A stretch of 64,000 nucleotides of DNA from Billgrantia lactosivorans (GCF_003254665.1 NZ_QHGY01000001.1:558001-622000); one strand, 5' to 3'. Counted from the stretch's first letter, positions 16,901 to 27,112 are shown. The notes: generated by a model not told the origin, from the letters alone. Numbers and translations: made by a program.

Positions 16901-18856
16901 GCGCCGCGTCCAGAAGCCGCTCACCTCTTCACCCGGCCAGCCCTCGACGAAGGCACGCCAGGGCGCCTGGCCGCGGGCCAGCAGGCCCTGCTCGCCGGTC
17001 AGACGCTCCCGCTCGCCGTTTAGCCGCTCACGCTCGCCGCGGGCGGTCTCGAAGGCGCCGAGCGCCTCGTCGCGACGCCGGGTCAGCTCGTCGAGGGACT
17101 CGGCCAGCTCGGCCTCGCGCTCCAGCTTCTCCTCGAGCCGCTCGGCCGGTGCGATGCCCGGGCACTCGCGGCGGTAGGCCTCATGCCAGGCGGCAACCTG
17201 CTTGAGCTCGCCGACGCGGCCCAGGTGCGCGTTGAGGGCACGGCGCGCGTCCGATGCCTGGGCCTTGGCCGCCTCGGCGCTGGCTTCGGGGGTCTCCAGC
17301 TCGGCCTCGCTGAACAGCCCCTCGGCCAGCGCCTGGGTGTAGAAGCTCTGGTTGTCGACGAAGTCGCGCTGCTGGGACTCCAGCCGCTCGCGCTCGTGCT
17401 CCATCTCGTCGCGGCGCTCGTCCAGCTCGGCGAGTTCGCGGGTCAGCTCCTCGAGATAGACCCCGTCGCCGATCACCTCCTCGCGGAAACGGTTGCCATC
17501 GGCGGCCTCGAAGGCGTCGGCGCCCTCGTCCAGCGCGCTCAGGGCGCGGTCGCGTGCCGTATCGTCGGCCAGGGCGTGGCTTTCGGCCAGCCACTCGCGG
17601 GCGGCCTTGAAGCTGACGTGGCCGACGTCGCGGTTGAGCGGCCACTCGGCCTGGGGCAGATGAATCAGCCGCCGGTGCACGTCGACCCGGGCGCCGCGTT
17701 CGGAGAGCGCCTGGCGCACGGCCCGCTCGGAAAGCCCCGAGAGCGTCGCCAGCAGCGAGGTGGAGACCCGCGGCCGCGAGGTATCGCCGGCGATCCAGGC
17801 GAAGCCATCCAGCGGAGCGGCGCCACGCGCTTCGGCGTCATCCTCGACGTCCACCTCGGCAGCGGCGCGGGGCAGCCCGGGCAGGCCCAGCAGTGCCTGG
17901 CCGCCCAGCAAGGCTTCGCTGGCCGCCAGGCCCTGGTCGAGCTCCATCAGCCGGGTGCGGGCGTCGCGCAGCGACTCGCCCTGCTCACGCAGCTCGGCCA
18001 GGCGCACCACCTTGTCGCTGGCGCGGCGCTGGTCGCTCTCGGCCTCCTCCAGCCGGTGGCGCAGCTCGGTGATGTTGGTGCCGGAGTTGAGGATCACCTC
18101 CTCGATCAGCTCCTCGCTCTCGTCGGTCTCGCCGCGGGTGGCGCCGGAGAGGATCTCGGGGGCCAGCACCTCGAAGAAGAACGCCTGGTCGGCCTTCTCG
18201 CCGGCGCGGGGCTTGATGGCGTTGAAGATCTGACTCTTGTCGGCGCCGCCCTCCTTCTGGAAGGCGGCGAGCTGGGCCAGCTCGCGACGGGAGACGTGGG
18301 CGCCCACCGCCTCCAGCCACTCCTCGCGGTTGTGGGTCAGGCGCACGCCGCGCTCGGCCATGGCCGCCTTGACGTCGCGGTTGGCGTAGAGCGCCAGCTT
18401 GCCGTCCAGGGTCAGGTGGTGCACCGGCACGTCCTCGAGGCGCCCGGCATAGTGGTAGAAGGAGAGCCCGCTGCCGTCGCTGTAGCCGTAGAAGCCGAAC
18501 ACGAAGGTCTCGCCGGCCACCTCCTCACCCGCCACGGCGAGCATGTCGTCCTGGCGCTCGAGCCCGCTGCGCGAGCGGAACTCCACGCGCAGGTGGCTCC
18601 AGCTACGTGCGCTGCCACCCACCGCCGAGGGCGAGCACTTGCGCCGGGTACGCGAGAGCAGCGTGCGATCCCGCGACAGCAGGCCGATCAGCGCTTCGGA
18701 GAGCGTGGTCTTGCCGAAGCCGTTCTCCATGCTGATGGCGCTCGACTGGCCGCGCAGGTCAAGCAGCAGGTGACGCATCTTGGCGTCCCAGGGCGAGGCC
18801 ACGTCGCCGTGCTTGTTGAGCAGGTTGGCGACCTCGATGCGGTTGATCACGCTCAT
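13943..18856 (-). CDS. jetC: Wadjet SMC-like ATPase JetC (MksB)
   Basis: This 1637-residue SMC/MukB-like ATPase is the largest gene in the window. The N-terminal ATP-binding motif is NGFGKTTL near residues 44-51, with a long charged, Glu/Arg/Leu-rich coiled-coil arm region in between. At the C-terminus are the ABC signature MSEGQREAVSL near 1493-1503 and a Walker B-like VILLDGLFSKLS from 1536. It starts at 18856, overlapping the jetB stop by ATGA; the open frame extends upstream but only inside jetB. With JetA (kleisin) and JetB it would form the loop-extruding motor. Reverse-strand open frames as long as 575 codons inside it are composition artefacts. Confidence 0.94.
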   Translation of the reverse strand: MSVINRIEVANLLNKHGDVASPWDAKMRHLLLDLRGQSSAISMENGFGKTTLSEALIGLLSRDRTLLSRTRRKCSPSAVGGSARSWSHLRVEFRSRSGLERQDDMLAVAGEEVAGETFVFGFYGYSDGSGLSFYHYAGRLEDVPVHHLTLDGKLALYANRDVKAAMAERGVRLTHNREEWLEAVGAHVSRRELAQLAAFQKEGGADKSQIFNAIKPRAGEKADQAFFFEVLAPEILSGATRGETDESEELIEEVILNSGTNITELRHRLEEAESDQRRASDKVVRLAELREQGESLRDARTRLMELDQGLAASEALLGGQALLGLPGLPRAAAEVDVEDDAEARGAAPLDGFAWIAGDTSRPRVSTSLLATLSGLSERAVRQALSERGARVDVHRRLIHLPQAEWPLNRDVGHVSFKAAREWLAESHALADDTARDRALSALDEGADAFEAADGNRFREEVIGDGVYLEELTRELAELDERRDEMEHERERLESQQRDFVDNQSFYTQALAEGLFSEAELETPEASAEAAKAQASDARRALNAHLGRVGELKQVAAWHEAYRRECPGIAPAERLEEKLEREAELAESLDELTRRRDEALGAFETARGERERLNGERERLTGEQGLLARGQAPWRAFVEGWPGEEVSGFWTRRKTALAELESNCREAEQRRQEAERTLARLAPLAEAARRYAELHGDDEPVHLRSRLRERERELGDECKRLLDEEHHLRTLHRARLDFAERSELTPEKWLADARRRYPRLLREAETLEADIAARERYLESLAGDPLERRVVEAEAHRHLDDAGIAWQPLHAVLNVDTHTPEQRREWLVQAAGVLFAPVVAGREAAEAAAATLIEAGLALPVFEAEALAVLLARGEPPLGAVAGVETLAVKAALDPSYLEALREATEKRLVADRERQKALAVECERLDPHGEIFALALRAREADEADVEMALEALAERQAALAEREAALAPRLTDAALACIDDYQRYLQEGGEFAQQEAAEARLEAETALAEFAPLREAAARELEAHGQTWLAAEQFSDAGGVERLQALEARLAELERHLSEASVRLAAAEEQRETLKRQVEETEAQLRGIFSDGERDRLRALARFEAEGGVDFMATAAEVQEELEAAQARATRRADFDFTRIRAYLEVRDAAGGSQKLEREIARVRRELGELRETRKARGEERDALEARLAEQRRALACIDQLAVEWLRVLRELPEGWPRRLAALVDLAEASRWPGEADEHAARNAALEAWHDMAASEGQDEFDIEALEACQQTLVDALGELNLGEQARNRERQARQVEGGERKLAEALAEAAHSRMFSDTERARLAGLTHASAEALDDLSHLHDQLAGQLDDHKIRVERLHASREQIEGTLVERLSSIISDAAGNLDILKRVARSSGEGGAFFEVKASLIGPDQLRELISTLLADIDEHQAAMRRRAERDGGMVDGESRRRDDDLLRQIRRRIYRGLFHDVAIRLKHDAIRPHGRLFSLNEEMSEGQREAVSLMWLVKLSEFAIERELRELPGHHRRRARTSRESVILLDGLFSKLSHRRLIQDSLESLRNTRGRFQMIGLIHNPNYENDPDIFPTYLVGSVIGGAQGQGGHVMVRDGRIAAPESLGRSAGEASLFGIHVSEPATQE

Positions 18857-19689
18857 GCCTGGGTCTCCTCGTGCTCGTCGATGTCGGCTTCGTACGCTTC
18901 GTCCCGATAGCGGCCCTGGGCACGGCCCTGAGCCAACGCCTGCAGGTGGCCGAGCTGATGAATGCCGATCTGCTCGCTCTCCAGCGCGCCGAGCAGGGTC
19001 TGCTGCCACACCTCGCCGACGCTCTCCTCGGTGCCGGCACTCGCTTCGGCGTCGCGCAGGCCTTCGAGCAGCCCGGCGCGCACCTGCAGGTCGATGAAGG
19101 CGCGCACCCGGCGGCTGATGTCCTCACCGCGCTCCTCCAGCAGCACGCGGCTGGCTTCCGGGGCCTCCTCGCCCAGGGCGCGCAGCGATTCGAGCTGCTC
19201 GCGCATCAGCTCGGCGAGCTCGGCTCCGGCGAAGGTGGCCTCCTGGTAGCGGCTGACGTCGGAGAGCGCGCGGTTGTAGCGGGTATAGAGCAGCGTGTGC
19301 ATCAGCAGCCACAGCTGCAGGTACCACTGGGCCAGCTCGGCGCGGCTCTCCTGGCGCAGCTTGAGCGCCTCGAACACCGGCTCGCGGGTGTAGAGCGGCG
19401 GCTGCTCCAGCTCCGGATCGGGCAGCAGCGCGTAGTAGCGCGAGCCGGGCGCGATGCCGGGATAGTCGCCGGACTCGAAGGCCTTCAGCCGCAAGCCTTG
19501 CCCGGCCAGGAAGTCGCGCAGCGCCTCGCGCTCGGCCTCGCTGGCGTCGTCGATCAGCGCGCAGACGTCGCGCTCGGAGAGCTGGCCCTCGCGAGCGGCG
19601 CGGCGCTTGCGCCCGCCGCCCGGGGTGCGTTCGGCCCTGCGGTAGCGCAGCAGGTAGGCGACCACTTCGCCCATCTCGGTCATGTTCAT
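18853..19689 (-). CDS. jetB: Wadjet KITE subunit JetB (MksE)
   Basis: This 278-residue protein sits between the kleisin and SMC genes with 4-base overlaps on both sides. It has the MksE/JetB character: an early winged-helix part (VCALIDDASEAEREALRDFLAGQGL, SRYYALLPDPELEQPPLYTREPVF), then a mostly helical region rich in Glu and Leu (LAQWYLQLWLLMHTLLYTRYNRALSDVSRYQEATF). JetB dimers bind the kleisin and help clamp DNA in the Mks/Wadjet complex. Identification rests on operon position, size and the winged-helix pattern as much as on motifs. Confidence 0.85.
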   Translation of the reverse strand: MNMTEMGEVVAYLLRYRRAERTPGGGRKRRAAREGQLSERDVCALIDDASEAEREALRDFLAGQGLRLKAFESGDYPGIAPGSRYYALLPDPELEQPPLYTREPVFEALKLRQESRAELAQWYLQLWLLMHTLLYTRYNRALSDVSRYQEATFAGAELAELMREQLESLRALGEEAPEASRVLLEERGEDISRRVRAFIDLQVRAGLLEGLRDAEASAGTEESVGEVWQQTLLGALESEQIGIHQLGHLQALAQGRAQGRYRDEAYEADIDEHEETQA

Positions 19690-21245
19690 ACTGGCTCGTC
19701 CTGATCGATGCGCGATATGTCGTTGGGCGCGGCAGCGGGCGCCTGCAAGGAATGCGGCGCGGCGGCGGGCGCCTGTAAGGAGTTCGGGGCGGCCCCGTGC
19801 GCCTGTAAGGAATGCGGCGCAGCTTCGGGCGCCTGTAAGGAATGCGGCGCGGTCCCGGGCGCCTGTAGAGAGAAGAAACCGAGAGAAGGCGTCACGGCCC
19901 CCTCGATGCGGCGGCCGTCGTCGAGTTCGAGCTCGAACGGCGTCGCGTCGATGCCCACCGTCAGCCCCGGGGCCAGCAGTTCGGTATCGACGAAGGTGTT
20001 GAGCAGTTGCGCCAGGCAGTCGCCCTCCTCGAAGCGGTGCCAGCCCTCGGACAGCGCCTCGGGCAGCGACAGCGGCGCGCGCTGGATACGCTTCCGCAAC
20101 GCCGGGCCCCGCGCCTCGAGGAAACGCGCCAGCAGCGGGTCCCCGGGGGCGGCGTCGCGCGCCTCGTCGAACACCAGCGCCACCGGGCTGACCTCGGCGC
20201 GGCGGCTCTCGAGCAGCGGCACCAGCGGCGCCAGGCGCGGGAAGGTGGCTTGCACGTGCAGCGGCATCATGCGCGCCACCACGGCATCGCGCAGCGCGGG
20301 CGCGGGCGGCGCCTCGAGCAGCTGGCGCGCCATGTCCTGGAAGTCGATCACGCCCATGGCCTGGATGCGCCCCTCGGCGATGTCACCCAGCAACTCCGAG
20401 AGTCGCCGCGAGAGGTTCTCGATGGCGGTGAGCACCCGGCCGATGGCGCTTGCGAGCACACGCAGGTCCCAGTCGTCGGACTGCGCCTCGCGCCAGCTCT
20501 CGAAGCGCTCCATCAGGCGCGGCGTGGCGAGCTGGGAGCGGGCGTCGAGCAGGGTCTGCTGAATGTTGGTCAGCGCATTGTGGTAGTGGCGCTCGTTGTC
20601 GAGCAGCGCGGAGAGCTTGCCCTCGCGAGTGGGATTCTCGCGCACCCGCCGCAGCTCCTGGGTCAGGGCGCGGATCGCCAGCAGGATCTGGTTGGTGATG
20701 TCGGGAATGCGGGCGAAATCGCCCCGCGCCAGCGCCGCCAGCACCTTGGCGGCGTCGTATTCGGAATAGAGCAGGTCCTCCACCTGACTGGCCAGGGTCA
20801 CCGCCTGGCGGCCGCTCGGGGTGAGGCGCACCTGGCCGGTCTGGCCCTGTTTCTCGATCAGCGCGGTGCGCTTGGTGCTGCGCCGGTTACGCTCCTCTGC
20901 CGTCGCGTCGTCGACCGTCGTCGGCGATGGCTGCCGGAAGTGGATCTCGCTGGGGGTGGCGAGCAGATTGATGACGAAGCTCAGGTCATCGTGGGGCAGG
21001 CCCGGGTACACCTCGCGCAGGTGGTTGAGACAGCGGGCCTGAGAGACGAAAGCGCTGTTGGTGGCGAAGTCCTCGTCGAGCAGGTAGTCGAGCAGCAGGC
21101 AGCCGAGGTCGAGCCAGTAGCCGTCGCGCAGGCCGCGGCGATGCTCCTGGCTCACCTGGACGAAGGGCGAACCGGGCTCGTGGGCGCTGTCGTGCAGGTC
21201 GATCAGCCGCGTCGTGGCGATCAGCAGCTTGCTCCAGGCGGTCAT
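19686..21245 (-). CDS. jetA: Wadjet kleisin subunit JetA (MksF) with a repeat-bearing C-terminus
   Basis: This 519-residue protein is the first gene of the jetABCD operon. It has the MksF/JetA pattern: an N-terminal winged-helix region (LLIATTRLIDLHDSA, WLDLGCLLLDYLLDEDF, LREVYPGL) and long middle helices (LTQELRRVRENPTREGKL, LLGDIAEGRIQAMGVIDF). A C-terminal domain that should bind the SMC head follows. The start at 21245 (MTAWSK) has an AGGGA ribosome site; the upstream open frame is an intergenic extension. Residues 459-508 are five copies of a 10-residue SLQAP(A/G/E)xAP(H/N) unit, a low-complexity tail not expected in the family. Confidence 0.87.
   Translation of the reverse strand: MTAWSKLLIATTRLIDLHDSAHEPGSPFVQVSQEHRRGLRDGYWLDLGCLLLDYLLDEDFATNSAFVSQARCLNHLREVYPGLPHDDLSFVINLLATPSEIHFRQPSPTTVDDATAEERNRRSTKRTALIEKQGQTGQVRLTPSGRQAVTLASQVEDLLYSEYDAAKVLAALARGDFARIPDITNQILLAIRALTQELRRVRENPTREGKLSALLDNERHYHNALTNIQQTLLDARSQLATPRLMERFESWREAQSDDWDLRVLASAIGRVLTAIENLSRRLSELLGDIAEGRIQAMGVIDFQDMARQLLEAPPAPALRDAVVARMMPLHVQATFPRLAPLVPLLESRRAEVSPVALVFDEARDAAPGDPLLARFLEARGPALRKRIQRAPLSLPEALSEGWHRFEEGDCLAQLLNTFVDTELLAPGLTVGIDATPFELELDDGRRIEGAVTPSLGFFSLQAPGTAPHSLQAPEAAPHSLQAHGAAPNSLQAPAAAPHSLQAPAAAPNDISRIDQDEPV
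19722..19871 (-). repeat. Five tandem 30-bp in-frame repeats in jetA
   Basis: Five contiguous 30-base units differ by a few bases each, with perfect stretches such as GCCTGTAAGGAATGCGGCGC shared by neighbours. Because 30 is a multiple of three, they encode five 10-residue SLQA... units near the JetA C-terminus. There are no spacers between units, so this is a coding minisatellite and not a CRISPR array. Confidence 0.92.
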
Positions 21246-21384
21246 GGGGTCTTCCCTGCGGACGAAGAAAAGAGGGGCATTATGCCAAGCTCGGCCGTCC
21301 GGGTCATGACGTGGTGGCCCCTGTCTTTCTACGCTCACGGCCCGGCGTTCGACCACGCCGGCCGCAGCGCTTGAGGCCGGCCTG

Positions 21385-22038
21385 CTAGAGTTGTTGCTGG
21401 AAGAAGCGGGTCGCCAACGCCTCCACCTCCTCGAGCTTGCCCGGTTCCTCGAAAAGATGTGAGGCACCGGGCACGATGACCAGCTCGCATTCGCTGGCCG
21501 CGGTCATTTGCTCCTTGGCCTGCTGGTTGAGGCCGATGACAGGCTCGTCCAGCCCACCCACCAGCAACAGCGTGGGCGCCTTTACCTCCGCCAGGTGCCG
21601 GCCGGCCAGGTCAGGCCGCCCTCCGCGGGACACCACCGCGCGCACCTGCTCGGGCCGCTCGGCAGCGGCGATCAGCGCCGCTGCTGCCCCCGTGCTGGCG
21701 CCGAACAGGCCGATCGAGAGGTGCCGGGTCGGGTCGGCCGTCGCCACCCAGCCCACCGCCGCGGTCATTCGCGAGCCGATCAGGGGAATGTCGAAGCGCA
21801 GCTGCCGCGTATGCTCGTCGATCACGTGCTCCTCCGCTGTCAGCAGGTCGAACAGCAGCGTGGCCAGCCCCTGCTCGGCCAGGTGCTGCGCTACCCGGCG
21901 ATTGCGCGAACTGAAGCGGCTACTGCCGCTGCCATGGGCAAAGACGACGATGCCGGTCGCCCCTTGGGGCAGGATCAGGTCCCCTTCCAGAGCAACGCCG
22001 TCGGCATCGATCACGACACGCCTGGGTGTGGTCGCCAT
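21385..22038 (-). CDS. Alpha/beta hydrolase, dienelactone-hydrolase-like
   Basis: This 217-residue protein has a small alpha/beta-hydrolase fold: the oxyanion-region strand GIVVFAHGSGSSRFSSRNRRVA, a nucleophile elbow GASTG, Asp in LLVGGLDEPV and His in VPGASHLFEE. The triad Ser-Asp-His is complete. Homologues are annotated as dienelactone hydrolase family or phosphoribosyl transferase-associated hydrolases; the substrate is unknown. It ends 139 bases upstream of jetA on the same strand, but I see no sign that it belongs to the defence operon. Confidence 0.8.
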   Translation of the reverse strand: MATTPRRVVIDADGVALEGDLILPQGATGIVVFAHGSGSSRFSSRNRRVAQHLAEQGLATLLFDLLTAEEHVIDEHTRQLRFDIPLIGSRMTAAVGWVATADPTRHLSIGLFGASTGAAAALIAAAERPEQVRAVVSRGGRPDLAGRHLAEVKAPTLLLVGGLDEPVIGLNQQAKEQMTAASECELVIVPGASHLFEEPGKLEEVEALATRFFQQQL

Positions 22039-22095
22039 ACGGCTACCTCCTGCGTTTTCTCGTTCAGAACAAGTGTAGGCCTCTCAATGCGCTCG

Positions 22096-22677
22096 CTACA
22101 CGCGTCCGCTGCTTTCCCCGGTGGCCATGCCGCCGGCGATCAGGTGCGCCACGCGCAGCGGTTCGGGCACGCTGCCGTGAGGCGTGGTGGCGCGCAGGGT
22201 CGCGGCCGCCTCCGCCAGGCTCAGCCCCACGCGCTGCACGTAGACGCCCTCGAGCGGCTCCATCTCGCCCAGGCGCTCGACCAGCGCCCACTTGCGCACC
22301 CCGCCGGGAATGCGCTCGAGCAGCGCCCGGCGCATGGCTCCCTGGCGTGGAGCCCGCCTTGCCACCACCAGCACCGGCAGCTCCAGCTCGGCGTGAAGCC
22401 GTACTGCGTCGACCACGTTGAAGCCGGCCAGCGCCACGCCCTGCAGCATGACGAGCTGCAGGTGGGCGGCAAAACGCGAGCCGCCGACCAGGCGGATCAA
22501 CTCGCGGGTGCTGTTGACGCCGTCGCGGCGCACCCTGCCGGAGAGCACCCCCTCCAGGCGCTGCCCCGAGTAGACCGTGCCGACGATGGCCACGTCGCCG
22601 CGGTGGCGTCGCGGGAACGGACAATCGTCGAAGCCGACGATATGCGAGAATGTGCGCTGACGCGCGGTGCTTGCCAT
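22096..22677 (-). CDS. DUF99 family protein (endonuclease V-like fold)
   Basis: This 193-residue protein matches the DUF99 family: an N-terminal IVGFDDCPFPRRHRGDVAIVGTVYSG, a middle LVMLQGVALAGFNVVD strand-helix, and a C-terminal PEPLRVAHLIAGGMATGESSGRV. DUF99 proteins are best known from archaea and are structurally related to endonuclease V; their activity is unproven. The gene is divergent from the RecQ-family helicase, with only about 60 bases between starts, so the two may share a promoter region. A nucleic-acid role is plausible but inferred. Confidence 0.75.
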   Translation of the reverse strand: MASTARQRTFSHIVGFDDCPFPRRHRGDVAIVGTVYSGQRLEGVLSGRVRRDGVNSTRELIRLVGGSRFAAHLQLVMLQGVALAGFNVVDAVRLHAELELPVLVVARRAPRQGAMRRALLERIPGGVRKWALVERLGEMEPLEGVYVQRVGLSLAEAAATLRATTPHGSVPEPLRVAHLIAGGMATGESSGRV

Positions 22678-22737
22678 GGCTTCCGCCTCGAGTCGATAGC
22701 ATCTTGCGAGTAGAACAACAGAGCAGGGAGTGCCTAC

Positions 22738-24699
<1,962 letters not shown>

Positions 24700-24708
24700 G
24701 GGGCAAGA

Positions 24709-25341
24709 TCAGCGCAGCCAACCCAGGCGCTGGAGCGCGATCATCAGCAGATGCACCGGCAGGTAGACCGCCACCGGCCAGAGCAGCGTCAGGCCCGTGA
24801 GATAGAGCAGCGGGTCAAGCGTTTCCTGGGGCTGGCCGAAAGGCCCGTGCACCCAGTTGATGTTGCGCTCGGGCTCGGTCGCCACATAGCTAAGCGGCAC
24901 CACGACCCAGGTCAGCGCCGCCTGCCACGGCAGCGCCCGGCGGTCATAGCCCAGCCAGCAGACGGCCACGCCCGCCACCACCGGCAGCACCAGGTGGTAG
25001 AGGGACAGCAGCCGAGTCACCGGCGGCTGTTCGGCATCGAACATGTACTCGGTGCCACCGATGGGATGCACGCCGGTGAGCCAGGCGGTGCCGACGTCCA
25101 CCGCCCACAGGCTGCCCACCAGCAGCACCGACAGCAGCTGCATCGAGATCAACCGCCGGCTCTCGCACCATAGCCCTACCAGAATCAGGAAGTTGGCCAG
25201 GTTGCACAACCAGAAGTAGTTCTGCGGCCCCAGCAGCGCCCAGTAGGTCGGCGCCCAGACGAGGATCCAGGCGCTGAACGCCAGCTTCAGCCAGAGAGGC
25301 AGACGAGGCTGGTGGAGATGCCGAGGCACGCCGTGAGCCAT
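24709..25341 (-). CDS. Integral membrane protein of unknown function
   Basis: This 210-residue protein has about six hydrophobic helices (for example WLKLAFSAWILVWAPTYW, LISMQLLSVLLVGSLWAVDV, PLLYLTGLTLLWPVAVYLPV). A charged loop with ATEPERNINWVHGPFG is probably the conserved feature of the family. I recognise no transport or enzyme signature. It is convergent with recQ (9 bases between stops) and stands 45 bases from the end of tyrR. Confidence 0.7.
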   Translation of the reverse strand: MAHGVPRHLHQPRLPLWLKLAFSAWILVWAPTYWALLGPQNYFWLCNLANFLILVGLWCESRRLISMQLLSVLLVGSLWAVDVGTAWLTGVHPIGGTEYMFDAEQPPVTRLLSLYHLVLPVVAGVAVCWLGYDRRALPWQAALTWVVVPLSYVATEPERNINWVHGPFGQPQETLDPLLYLTGLTLLWPVAVYLPVHLLMIALQRLGWLR

Positions 25342-25386
25342 CGAAGCCCTCCTTGTCCGTGTGCCTTTACTCTAGCAGCCTGTCGT

Positions 25387-26949
25387 TCAGGGCTCGTCGT
25401 CGCCGAGGCCATGGCGCTTGAGCTTGTTGGCTATGGTGGTGTGCGACACCCCTAGGCGCCTGGCCAGCTGGCGGCTGGAGGGGTACTGCGGGTAGAGGGC
25501 GGCCAGCACGCGCCGCTCCACGTCGCCCATGATGTCGGCCAGGCTGCCGTCGAGGTCGATGCCGGAGAGCCCCGGTGCCGCGCCCACGTCGGGCAGCCGC
25601 AGGTGTCCCGGCTCGATGGCGTCGCCCTCGCACAGCGACACCGCCTGGAACAGCACGTTCTCCAGCTGACGGACGTTGCCCGGCCAGTGGTAGGTGGAGA
25701 GCCGAGCCAGCGCCGCCGCCGACAGCCCGGGCATGCGACAGCCGATCTGGCGCGCCGCTCGGTCGATGAAGTGCCGCGCCATGGCCTCGATGCCGTCGAG
25801 GCAGTCGCGCAGCGGCGGCACCGCCAGCGACAGCACGTTGAGGCGATGGTAGAGGTCGTGGCGGAAGTGGCCCTCGGCGCACAGCTTGGGCAGGTCCTGC
25901 TGGGTGGCGCAGATCACCCGCACGTCGAGGTAGGTCTCCTCGTCGCTGCCCACCCGGCGGAATCCGCCATCCTGCAGGAAGCGCAGCAGCTTGACCTGCA
26001 ACCGTGGGCTCATCTCGCCCACCTCGTCGAGGAAGATGGTCCCCCCCGCGGTCATCTCCAGCAGGCCGAGCTTGCCCTCGGGGCGCGCGCCCTCGAAGGC
26101 GCCCGGCGCATAGCCGAACAGCTCAGTCTCGGCCATCGACTCCGGCAGCCCGGCACAGTTGAGCGCCATGAACGGCGCCTGCCCGCGCGCGCTGGCCAGG
26201 TGGCAGGCGCGCGCCAGCAGCTCCTTGCCGGTGCCGGTCTCGCCGTGGATCAAGAGCGGCGCATCCAGCGGCGCCATGCGCCGCGCCTCGCGGATCAGTG
26301 CGGCGAGCCTGGGGCTCGCCTGAAACAGCGCATCGAAGCCGCGCAGCTCCTGCCGCTGGACCTGGTAGATGCGCTCGCCGATGCGGTCGGCGCTGTGCAG
26401 GGTCACCACGGCGCCGGCCAGGGAGGCCACGTCGTCATGATGCTCGCGGTGCAGCGGGGCGATGTCGGCGAGGAAGGTGGCGTCGCGCAGCTTGATGCGC
26501 AGGCCGTTGACCCGCGCGTTGTTGCGCCGGATCAGCGCCGGCAGATCCACGTCGGGCAGGTAGCGGTTGAGCGAAAGCCCCGGCACCTCGTCGATGCGCA
26601 CCCCGAGCAGCTGCCCGGCGGCGCGGTTGGCGGCGACGATGTGCCCTTCCATGTCGATCGACATCACCGGGTCGGAGAGCGACGACAACAGCGCGTCGAG
26701 CTCCAGGTGACGCCGTTCGCTCGGCATCAGGCTGACCCGGCGCACCCCGAACACGCCGGGCACCGCCTCGAGTTCCGGCTTGAGCGTGGCCAGCTGGGCG
26801 TTGAGCAGGTTGGGAATGTGCAGGTAAATGGCGTTGCCGTGCTCGCCTCCCACTTCGCCACGCGCCACGTTGAGGCCGTAATCGACGAAGTGGGAGACGA
26901 TGTCGCGCAGGATGCCGATGCGATTCTGGCAGTGAAATCTCAATCTCAT
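25387..26949 (-). CDS. tyrR: TyrR/PhhR-type aromatic amino acid regulator
   Basis: This 520-residue regulator has the full TyrR layout. An N-terminal ACT domain covers about 1-72 (LRFHCQNRIGILRDI) and a PAS domain about 82-190. An AAA+ core with Walker A GETGTGKE at 236-243 is followed by a C-terminal Fis-like helix-turn-helix (SSRQLARRLGVSHTTIANKLKRHG). The sigma-54 contact loop reads GAFEGA (283-288) instead of GAFTGA, so it probably acts at sigma-70 promoters like TyrR and PhhR. It is divergent from phhAB across a region with two TyrR-type boxes and should regulate phhAB and hpd. Confidence 0.93.
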   Translation of the reverse strand: MRLRFHCQNRIGILRDIVSHFVDYGLNVARGEVGGEHGNAIYLHIPNLLNAQLATLKPELEAVPGVFGVRRVSLMPSERRHLELDALLSSLSDPVMSIDMEGHIVAANRAAGQLLGVRIDEVPGLSLNRYLPDVDLPALIRRNNARVNGLRIKLRDATFLADIAPLHREHHDDVASLAGAVVTLHSADRIGERIYQVQRQELRGFDALFQASPRLAALIREARRMAPLDAPLLIHGETGTGKELLARACHLASARGQAPFMALNCAGLPESMAETELFGYAPGAFEGARPEGKLGLLEMTAGGTIFLDEVGEMSPRLQVKLLRFLQDGGFRRVGSDEETYLDVRVICATQQDLPKLCAEGHFRHDLYHRLNVLSLAVPPLRDCLDGIEAMARHFIDRAARQIGCRMPGLSAAALARLSTYHWPGNVRQLENVLFQAVSLCEGDAIEPGHLRLPDVGAAPGLSGIDLDGSLADIMGDVERRVLAALYPQYPSSRQLARRLGVSHTTIANKLKRHGLGDDEP

Positions 26950-27029
26950 GGAGCTGGCGCCTTACAGCAGAGAGGGAACGGCGGGCACAGGCGAAGCCGA
27001 AAAGAGACGTCAAGCGGACGTGACTCACC

Positions 27030-27047
27030 TGTAAAGATAACGTGACA
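27030..27047. promoter_or_regulatory. TyrR-type box in the tyrR/phhA region
   Basis: TGTAAA-N6-GTGACA has one perfect TyrR half-site and a second matching 4 of 6, with the standard 6-base spacer. It is 81 bases from the tyrR start and is well placed for autoregulation. Apart from this box and the one at 27113, the 303-base gap between tyrR and phhA shows no gene. Confidence 0.5.
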
Positions 27048-27112
27048 CCCGAGGCAGTACAAACCCGAAGCCAGGCCGAGCTGCGGAAGGTCGACGGAGC
27101 GGCGGCACGCGA

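Noticed and set aside
17183..18910. 575-codon open frame opposite jetC, and several 200-400 codon frames on both strands of jetC
   Set aside because: They are high-GC shadows of a Glu/Arg/Leu-rich coiled-coil gene. JetC has intact ATPase motifs at both ends and a coupled start.
19722..19871. CRISPR array
   Set aside because: The 30-base units are directly adjacent with no spacers, and they are in frame within jetA.
25387..26949. Sigma-54 dependent activator
   Set aside because: The GAFTGA loop is GAFEGA and the domain order is that of TyrR/PhhR, which uses sigma-70 promoters.
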